The notes under the pieces: generated by a model
Database searches by the model: none
What the model saw: only the letters and a program-made list of their open reading frames with translations
Told to the model about the DNA's origin: nothing
Made by a program: the position numbers and the translations under genes
In this document: one piece after another, positions 57,942 to 64,000 of the stretch
How the letters are laid out: each line of letters starts with the position of its first letter
Numbering within the stretch: the stretch's first letter is position 1
From: Hyposmocoma kahamanoa
Lineage: Eukaryota > Arthropoda > Insecta > Lepidoptera > Cosmopterigidae
NCBI RefSeq assembly: GCF_003589595.1
Contig: NW_020653750.1
Location: 5,835,688-5,899,687, forward strand
Direction of reading: 5' to 3'
DNA length: 64,000 bases

Positions 57942-58263
57942 GTTTTTTTTTACAATACTAAGTGACGGGACGAACAAGTCGTGCGCCTGGTGCTAAGTGA
58001 CACGCCTGTCTAGAACTGTTGAAGTGCTACTCAGAGCTTTAAACCACAAAGATCTGAGGGGCTTTGCCACTGCGCCACATAAGTTGACAAGTCTGTTTTT
58101 TATTCATGTGCCTGTAATTTCACCAACACCCTTACCCTTCTAAAACCGGAACGCAGTAATGTGACTTAATAGTCACATTACTGCGTAATCGCTTGGTGGC
58201 AGAAATGGGTATAATGGCAGTATTTCCCTAGACAAACTCTTTCACATGGAACTCTACTGCTAC
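57942..58263 (-). mobile_element. Family A retroposon with an enlarged hairpin
   Basis: Tail TTTTTTTTACAATACTAAGT at the low end; ends GGAACTCTACTGCTACT. Two length changes mark it: an extra GTTTTTTATTCA after ACAAGTCT, and a stem grown into a perfect 14-bp inverted repeat, CGCAGTAATGTGAC-TTAATA-GTCACATTACTGCG (58151-58184), followed by a second CGTAATCGCTTGG. Confidence 0.88.
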
Positions 58264-58430
58264 TGAAAATATTATATTGTGTTGTATTGTATTATATGCA
58301 ATCGTTGTATAATTCGATTTTAATATCTCATACCTGTTAGTTAGGCCACACGAGGCTTTATAAACCTTCCTTATACAAGGATTGCATAAAACATTATTAT
58401 TTTGAATCAATCTATTTAATATACTTAGCA

Positions 58431-58493
58431 ACAGATTGTTATCCATGTAAAGCAGAAGAAATTATCGTCTGTTTTACATGGATAACAATCTGT
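58431..58493. repeat. Perfect 21-bp hairpin
   Basis: ACAGATTGTTATCCATGTAAA (21 bases, 58431-58451) and its exact inverse at 58473-58493 enclose a 21-base loop. No mismatch was seen. It is not part of any repeat recognised here. Confidence 0.85.
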
Positions 58494-58506
58494 TAATAGG
58501 TTTTCG

Positions 58507-58535
58507 GTTGAGCAACGTATACACGTTGCTCAACC
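58507..58535. repeat. Perfect 13-bp hairpin with 3-base loop
   Basis: GGTTGAGCAACGT, ATAC/ATA loop, ACGTTGCTCAACC. Imperfect pairing continues outward (AATAGGTTTTC against CTAAACCTGTT). It lies 13 bases after the preceding hairpin. Confidence 0.85.
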
Positions 58536-59339
58536 TAAACCTGTTTAGCACCTTTTGTGATACCGTCTATCCTGAAGTTCACCGATAAGTAATAGTAGAT
58601 TATTGTGTTATCTGTCACATAAACGCTGCTATATCCAGTATCATACATCCACATCCCCTACATCTTGTTGCCGACGGCTGCAAGTTGTACTATTAGTAGT
58701 CGTCAATGGGTCAAAACCACGCGCAAAACTTCGAGAACCACAAGCATTTAGGTAATTATAAGTTCCCTAACACCCAAAATCACCGAATACGTAAGAAAAA
58801 ATTGTATAAATCGGAACATTATATTTCAATACAATACATATATCAGTATACACAGTGTAAAAAATCAAAAGGATATGAGGGCGAACTGCCTAAAATGCTT
58901 AAGGTAGCTAATTTTACTTAAACATTCTTTTATTCTTCTTACTATGAACAACTGAATTTACAGATTTTTTGAATCGATTACTTACGCCGGAAATCAAACT
59001 ACTTAAAAAGACGTTTATGAAATCTTATTAGTATTATGTATTAGATTTCATGGACGTTTTTATTCGTAAGACCCAATGTTTATTGCAAAGATTTTATTCT
59101 TATCATTGATTCTATCGATTACTTAGTACAATAAAATTGTCATTGTTCATTTTTTATACTTTATTTGGTTCGGGTACCTTAGCTTCCAAAAAAAGTGTAA
59201 ATGCAGTTATTCATATTAAAGAAAATAAAAGACTGTTTCCTTTAACTAAAATTACGTATCTTAAGCATTTAAGGTAGTTCCATTTAAGTCCCAATTATTA
59301 TTCTTTCCCTGTATGCAAAGGAGTGGGGTCCGGAGCAAT
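58536..59339. other. No gene seen
   Basis: Unassigned AT-rich sequence. Confidence 0.5.
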
Positions 59340-59740
59340 TCACTGTTAGATGTGCGCACAGCAAAAACTATAAGTTCTAGAAACATAAAAATTTGAGAAT
59401 CTGTTACTTTTATTTAGTGTAGCGTACCAAGAACGGTTGTTCGAAATTCAACCCCTAAGAGGATGAAAAAGGGTGAAAACGTGTGTTTGAAATATCGTAT
59501 TCTTTAAACTTACAACCCTGAAACTTAGTGTAAATATTTTATAATGCAAATGGTAAAATTGCCATGACATTTTTTCCAAAGTACCCCTAAATAAGGTTAG
59601 TATGGAAACATTTTAACGCGTGTTACGATTTACTTTAAAATTGGTTTGAATACTTAAAATGCAAAATAAATTCGTGCTTCAAAGTTTTTTTAAAACAACC
59701 CCTAAAAAAGGCTAAGTTAGGATATCGATATTTTTTTTAA
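59340..59740. repeat. Degenerate tandem repeat, about 115-130 bp period
   Basis: The core CAACCCCTAAGAGG (59451) recurs as GTACCCCTAAATAAGG (59581) and CAACCCCTAAAAAAGG (59696), each followed by a diverged A/T-rich spacer with ATCGTATTC-TT(A)AA- and -AAAATGCAAA-like words. This string (CAACCCCTAA-GGTGAAA) is common in insect genomes. Confidence 0.55.
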
Positions 59741-60188
59741 ACTATAGAAAATCGTATTCCTTGCATTTGCAAACTGGAATATTTTAAAAAACAGCTAGTC
59801 GAAAGTTTATTAGCATAAACAAATATACAACAGATGTCGTTATTGCTAATGAGGAATTTGTTGGACAACCTCATATAATTTATTTGCATAAAATTCAATT
59901 TGCCTTTTCAATGTTCAAAAAACATAATTAGTTTTCAATATTGTTATTTGTTTTGTTATTGTATGTGAAGTACTTTTGAGTTATATATATAGCGTATGGT
60001 CATTTATTTATATCATGTTCTCATCGTAATTAAATATTGTATATATACAATTAAAAAACCACTAGCAGCACGAAACTTAGAATTTTAGGCTAACTAAATA
60101 AAAATAAAAACACGGATGGCATTTAAACTTTAACTTATTACTAATTATTTCTTAAGGTATATATAGTATAAACGATGGTCGATCTCAC
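59741..60188. other. No gene seen
   Basis: Unassigned, strongly AT-rich. Confidence 0.5.
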
Positions 60189-60343
60189 ATGGTGCCCTGC
60201 ATGCCCTAACACGCAGGTGTTAGGGCACGCAAGGCACCATGCCCTCAGCAATCCTCAAGCGTCTGCATGCGTGCAAACGCTTGAAGATTTAATGGTGGTT
60301 ACTGGCGACGCGGTGACGCTGACGTGGCCGAATTCTGGGCCAC
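60189..60343. repeat. Three successive hairpins
   Basis: Hairpin 1 (60189-60240): ATGGTGCC then GCCCTAACAC paired with GTGTTAGGGC then GGCACCAT, about 22 pairs with small bulges. Hairpin 2 (60255-60284): TCAAGCGT with ACGCTTGA. Hairpin 3 (60324-60343): GTGGCC-GAATTCTG-GGCCAC. They fall in a GC-rich island within AT-rich DNA. An 83-codon frame crosses them, but its content follows from the palindromes. Confidence 0.8.
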
Positions 60344-61499
60344 ATAAGTACAGTGTATGCCATCGAAGATCATTACACAGTCATTACCAGAGAATACTTT
60401 TTGAACAGCGTGCGGTTAGATGTTAATATGGGGTAGTGCTTGTCTGTCAATGTGTGTAGTGTTGTATGCACCAAATACCAACCGCTTGCTGTGCATGAAA
60501 TTACGGTAAGGTCAAAATAAAAATAAACTACCCTATTAAACGGTAAGACCTCAAGGGTCATCCCTATGAATTTATCTAATAGTGTAGCCCTGCAACCTAA
60601 CGGTGTGTAACCCAACCTAACGGTGTGTAACCTAACCATAAATATATAGACGAAGAAATGTATGTGCAAGATATGAACGAGAAGTTTGCCACCAGGAGAC
60701 CTAAGTTGACAAACAGAAGGTTGGAAGGAGGTAATGAAGTACACATCGTGCAACGTGTACAGGAATGGTATTCTCACTGCCGGTCAAGCAGACTCACAAG
60801 ACCGATCTACTGACGGCTAAGGGAGCCTTGGCTACAGTGAGAGGAATAGCGTGTAGTACTAAGCAGGATGATGAGTTGGATGAGTTAAAATCAGATGGTA
60901 GTGGATAACTGAATATATTTACAATTTTTGTGACTACATAGGAATAAAAGACATGTTAAAAGGATTTACAGCTCACCATCTGAGGACTATACTAAGTGCC
61001 CTCATGGAGAAGATAAAGCAACTTGTTTCCATCTGAGTATATCAAGCACACATTCGGAGGAACAATTTTATGTAATAAATTAATAATGTTGTTATTAATT
61101 TTATAAAGAACTTCGGTAATCTCGGTTGATTACAATACTTTTTTTTTCAGTGAAAGTTGCAAATAATCCCCGAAGGCACCACTGCAAATAACCACCAATG
61201 TAGGTCACCAAAATTATAAACCCCTAATCTTTCTCAATCTGATCCTTGTTTATTATTCAAACGCGATTCAGAGGGTTCACCTTCAATACACTTACAATAG
61301 TAGAGTCGTTTCGCGCTGATGAAAATGTTAATTTGCAACTTTGATAACTCTCGAAACACAAATTAATGCAATCTCGGATATTTTCTATTCCGAAAAGACT
61401 CCTACATTTGTCACGGGTTTAGACTTTTAAAGGTCAAAAACAATAAAAGTGTACAAGAAAAGAAAGTAAAAAATCAAAAAGAAAGATCATAAACAAGCA
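60344..61499. other. No gene; a 20-base tandem repeat
   Basis: At 60591-60637 CCTAACGGTGTGTAACC(C/T)A is repeated about 2.3 times with a 20-base period. The 134-codon minus-strand frame (60373-60777) includes this repeat and has no recognisable domain. Confidence 0.45.
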
Positions 61500-61690
61500 C
61501 AGAAAAATTCGTGACGTTCGCTAGTTCGTGCTGTGGCTTAGTTGGCATAGCGTCTGTCACGGTACTTTACGCAAAATCCTTAGGCAAGGATTCTTTCGCC
61601 ACGATGGCAAGTATTATAGTGTATGACATCGATACGCTAAGAACAAGAAAGATCAAAGCCAGAGAATGTTGTCTCAACGTGGCTACCGCT
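61500..61690 (+). mobile_element. Family B SINE head joined to another repeat
   Basis: AAAAATTCGTGACGTTCGCT and GTGCTGTGGCTTAGTTGGCA (A box) match the head at 38962. The B box is absent; instead a segment shared with 28672-28715 follows (TTTCGCCACGATGGCAAGTA). It is either a truncated SINE with a second insertion or a chimera. Confidence 0.5.
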
Positions 61691-62042
61691 CTACCAGCAG
61701 TCTTGACAAGGCTCAAATTACACAAGCTACGAACTACTCGAACATTCTTTAACCGATATGCGTAAATTTTTTAACTAGTAATACAGGTCGTAACTAAGTA
61801 CAAATTTCGATCGATCGATCCCATCTGTGACTAAAGATAATTGAGATTATCCGTCACCTTGACAATAATCTGTAGGAAAAATTTTAAATTGTACAATTTT
61901 ACGTACATAAACCTGCACAACTGTCAAAAAAAAAGAAAGATACGAAAGACTGCTGCGCTTCTAAATTTATATGGAATGACATTCCTCCTAGTATAGAATG
62001 TTAAGTATATACAGTCGATGCCCTAACATACCTGGGGGCCAA
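61691..62042. other. No gene seen
   Basis: Unassigned AT-rich sequence. Confidence 0.5.
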
Positions 62043-62255
62043 TCGCGCTAATTGTCAAAGGTTTAACCAAAACCTTCAACCTCGCCAATCTGACACGTTG
62101 TGTACATTTCGTATCGCGCTAACTGTCAAAACAAAAACCTTAGCCAAAACTTAGACGTGTGACACGTAACGCACATTTGGTATCGCGCTAATTGTCAAAG
62201 GTAAAACCAAAACCTAAAATGTTGCCAATTGGTATCGCGCTAAATATTTTGACGT
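62043..62255. repeat. Degenerate tandem repeat, about 70-bp period
   Basis: TCGCGCTAATTGTCAAAGG (62043), TCGCGCTAACTGTCAAAAC (62113), TCGCGCTAATTGTCAAAGG (62182) and TCGCGCTAAATATTTTGAC (62233). Units also share AACCAAAACCT and GACACGT-ACGCACATTT. It ends about 215 bases before the candidate ATG at 62470. Confidence 0.75.
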
Positions 62256-62469
62256 TTTAACCTCACATGTAACCTTGGGGGAATAGATTAACCTTGGAAA
62301 GGTTAAGGTTTGTGTGGCAGTTAATGGAGAGTAACTTTTCACTACGTTTATCGTATATAAAAGATGTTCCACGGTTACTTAAATGTTTTGGAAAGTGTTT
62401 ATGAGGTGGATGTGGCCTAAGAACGGGCTTTAAATAAAAGAAAAGCATAAAAAGACGATCACATTTAAC

Positions 62470-63599
62470 ATGTCTGAGGAGAAATTCCGCAAACGATATA
62501 CCGTTTGTCCACGGAATTCATTTCAGGATTGGTGGAAGAACTATGCCTACATATTCTCGTTAAAGGACGGTCTGTTGCATTGGATGTGGAGACAAAGGTA
62601 AGGGTTAAGTGGAATCCGAAAGTTCTCAGTTTTGCATAATAACCAAAATTTCTATACTGTGTAAATCATTGAAGTGAAATGATTATTTATTTTTTGAAAT
62701 GATTATTTATTTTCTCAACACAAGAACTTAAACTAATACAAATTTCATTAGACTAACAATATGAGAAATTGAAACACTTGTGAGAGACTGGAGACCGTAC
62801 TAGGCAACTAAACCTGTATTACAGCTCACCAGGCCCTCGCCCTCTCAGACTAGTCTTATATAAAATTAAGAAAAGGAATAAAAGAACTGTTGAGAATACA
62901 AAATTAACTTAAAACTAACATGCAAGTTAATGTGTGAAGGTTTAAAAGTGCGTTATTGTAAGTGTGTGTATGTGTGTGTTTATGTGTGTGTGTGTGTTTA
63001 AGTATGATGAGTGCACGCGCGAGGTGGCGTGCGTGCGTGCGTCCGTGTGAGAAAGCATGTGTCAGTGTGTGTATGTGTGTTAGAGGTTGTCAGATGTAAA
63101 ATTAGACAAGAATGGCAATAAGATTTTCAGTTTCAGAATAATCTATCATCATCTATCATTATTAATTTTGTTACAGATTTTAATAGCTCGTATAGTTTTT
63201 AACAACTGGGGCGTACCAGACCCCCATTGGCAAGTGCTTATCACCCTTTCCCAAGCCAGTGTCAGAGAGGCACAAGCGGTAGCTGCTTCAAATAAACCAG
63301 TTATTATGAATAAATATGCAGCTTTCCTAAAAGGCATGCCGAAAGAGATGGTATTAAAAGGCGGTGAGAAAATAAGCTTTACAATGTACATCATATTTAT
63401 TAGATCTTGTCTTATTTCCTGTTGTTATTATCAAATTAAAATTACAGATATAGGTAAAATATGTATAGTTGTATAAAAATATATTACAAGGTTACAATTT
63501 ATCTCTTTTAACACTTGACTTTATACAACATATCGTCCCCTTACAGTGAAGCCTCACATATGCATTTTCAGTTTGTTTTTACTGATTTTTGTTGAATAA
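62470..63599 (+). CDS. Candidate three-exon host gene, product unrecognised
   Basis: Model: exon 1 62470-62597, exon 2 63131 or 63137-63363, exon 3 63547-63599; about 135-137 residues. The start context is AACATGTC. Exon 1 reads MSEEKFRKRYTVCPRNSFQD and ends MWRQ plus two bases at AAAG|GTAAGG, a near-ideal donor. Exon 2 is non-repetitive and protein-like (NNWGVPDPHWQVLITLSQAS, then KPVIMNKYAAFLKGMPKEMV) and ends GCG|GTGAGA. Exon 3 starts after CCCCTTACAG and gives VKPHICIFSLFLLIFVE, then TAA overlapping AATAAA. The phase-2 end of exon 1 fits the twin acceptors TTTCAG|TTTCAG|. The more typical acceptor TTGTTACAG at 63176 would start exon 2 in phase 0 and would not join exon 1; in that case another exon is missing. 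I recognise no domain. Hydrophobic stretches near LLILLQILIARIVF and the C-terminus might be membrane segments. Confidence 0.5.
62961..63082. repeat. GT-rich microsatellite in the first candidate intron
   Basis: Interrupted (GT)n, a GCGTGCGTGCGTGCGTCCGTG stretch and a further (GT)n run, ending some 50 bases before the exon 2 acceptors. Confidence 0.9.
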
Positions 63600-63858
63600 A
63601 AATTAATAATGTAATAATCTAAAAGAGAGTAAGTATCTAAAAGAGGTATAATTTAAGTAATTAAAATGCTAACTACACACATTATTGCATTTACTATACT
63701 TCACACATATTTTTATCTTCATCCTAAAAAATTACATAGAAATATGAGGTATTCATTCTAAAATGACGATGTATACCTATTGTAATTGTTTATTATCTTA
63801 ATATCTAAATTGATGTATACTTTTAAGAGGTTGAAATAAAAAAAAGAGTGTATTTTTA
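63600..63858. other. No gene; between convergent candidate genes
   Basis: AT-rich sequence with several possible poly(A) signals on the plus strand (AATAAAAATTAATAATG at 63595). Confidence 0.5.
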
Positions 63859-63935
63859 GTTTATTTATTGCCTCAATCTACCCCAAATCATCCTTCATTT
63901 CCAGAGCGAGCTTGCTTTTGATTCTTCAAAGAAGT
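63859..63935 (-). CDS. Possible terminal exon of a minus-strand gene (partial)
   Basis: On the minus strand TTTTTGTTTCAG is followed at 63935 by an exon-like stretch. One frame gives TSLKNQKQARSGNEG then TGA; another gives FFEESKASSLWK then TGA. An AATAAATAAA signal follows at once (plus-strand TTTATTTATT at 63859-63868). The acceptor, short basic tail, stop and poly(A) signal together suggest a last exon whose gene lies beyond the window's right edge. The frame cannot be chosen without the upstream exon, and chance occurrence is possible for so short a segment. It would be convergent with the candidate gene ending at 63599. Confidence 0.35.
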
Positions 63936-64000
63936 CTGAAACAAAAATATGTATATAGGAAGATTGGAGACCTAAATTTAAGACTGTGCCATACCTCTCA

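Noticed and set aside
60591..60637. Telomere-type repeat (CCTAA)
   Set aside because: CCTAA recurs only because of a 20-base repeat CCTAACGGTGTGTAACCCAA; there is no run of (TTAGG)n.
60373..60777. 134-codon minus-strand frame as a gene
   Set aside because: Includes a tandem repeat and palindrome edge; no domain, start context or splice support.
63149..63394. 81-codon minus-strand frame opposite exon 2
   Set aside because: No acceptor or donor fits on the minus strand, whereas the plus strand has both; this is a shadow.
1..64000. CRISPR array, bacterial operon, phage or biosynthetic cluster
   Set aside because: The repeats are transposons or minisatellites; coding style, SINEs and splice signals are those of an insect nuclear genome.

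Overview
The window is eukaryotic, AT-rich, intron- and transposon-laden DNA, most likely from a moth or butterfly. The evidence is a tRNA-derived SINE whose body carries the GTGAAGGAAAACATCGTG stretch common in lepidopteran SINEs, remnants of R1-, RTE- and CR1/jockey-type LINEs, a BEL/Pao remnant, a mariner, many short terminal-inverted-repeat elements, and no operons, Shine-Dalgarno sites or long intact ORFs. The first 308 bases are an assembly gap.

Layout. 0.3-5 kb: GC-rich fold-back elements, a Harbinger-like MITE and a tandem array of tRNA T-arm-like units. 5-13 kb: decayed LINE ends, two MITEs and an R1-type LINE fragment with a 14-bp target duplication; its empty counterpart lies at 57 kb. 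13-22 kb: mostly unassigned AT-rich DNA with one clear tRNA SINE (19.4 kb), two LINE ends and a GT/GTGC microsatellite. 22-31 kb: two cases of a MITE nested in a short retroposon (called family A here), plus a CR1/jockey-like LINE pseudogene. 33-43 kb: a full-length but broken mariner (1270 bp, TA-flanked), an RTE pseudogene, a second R1 fragment and a BEL/Pao integrase/DUF5641 remnant. 44-58 kb: the densest family A cluster (ten copies between 48 and 58.3 kb) and a MITE nested in a MITE. 58-62 kb: several near-perfect hairpins and degenerate tandem repeats.

The only candidate host coding sequence is at the right edge. A three-exon plus-strand model (62470-63599) would encode about 135-137 residues. 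It meets what may be the terminal exon of a minus-strand gene (63859-63935). Neither product is recognised. Everything else that looks coding is a transposon remnant.

I found no defence system, CRISPR array, biosynthetic cluster or other new gene system. What merits a second look is structural: nested insertions with readable target duplications, one TAA site inside family A that appears to have been hit twice, a stem in family A with one apparent paired base change, snap-back inverted duplications, and the small convergent gene pair at the end. All alignments were made by eye, so boundaries are good to a few bases where a target duplication is quoted and to roughly 10-20 bases elsewhere.
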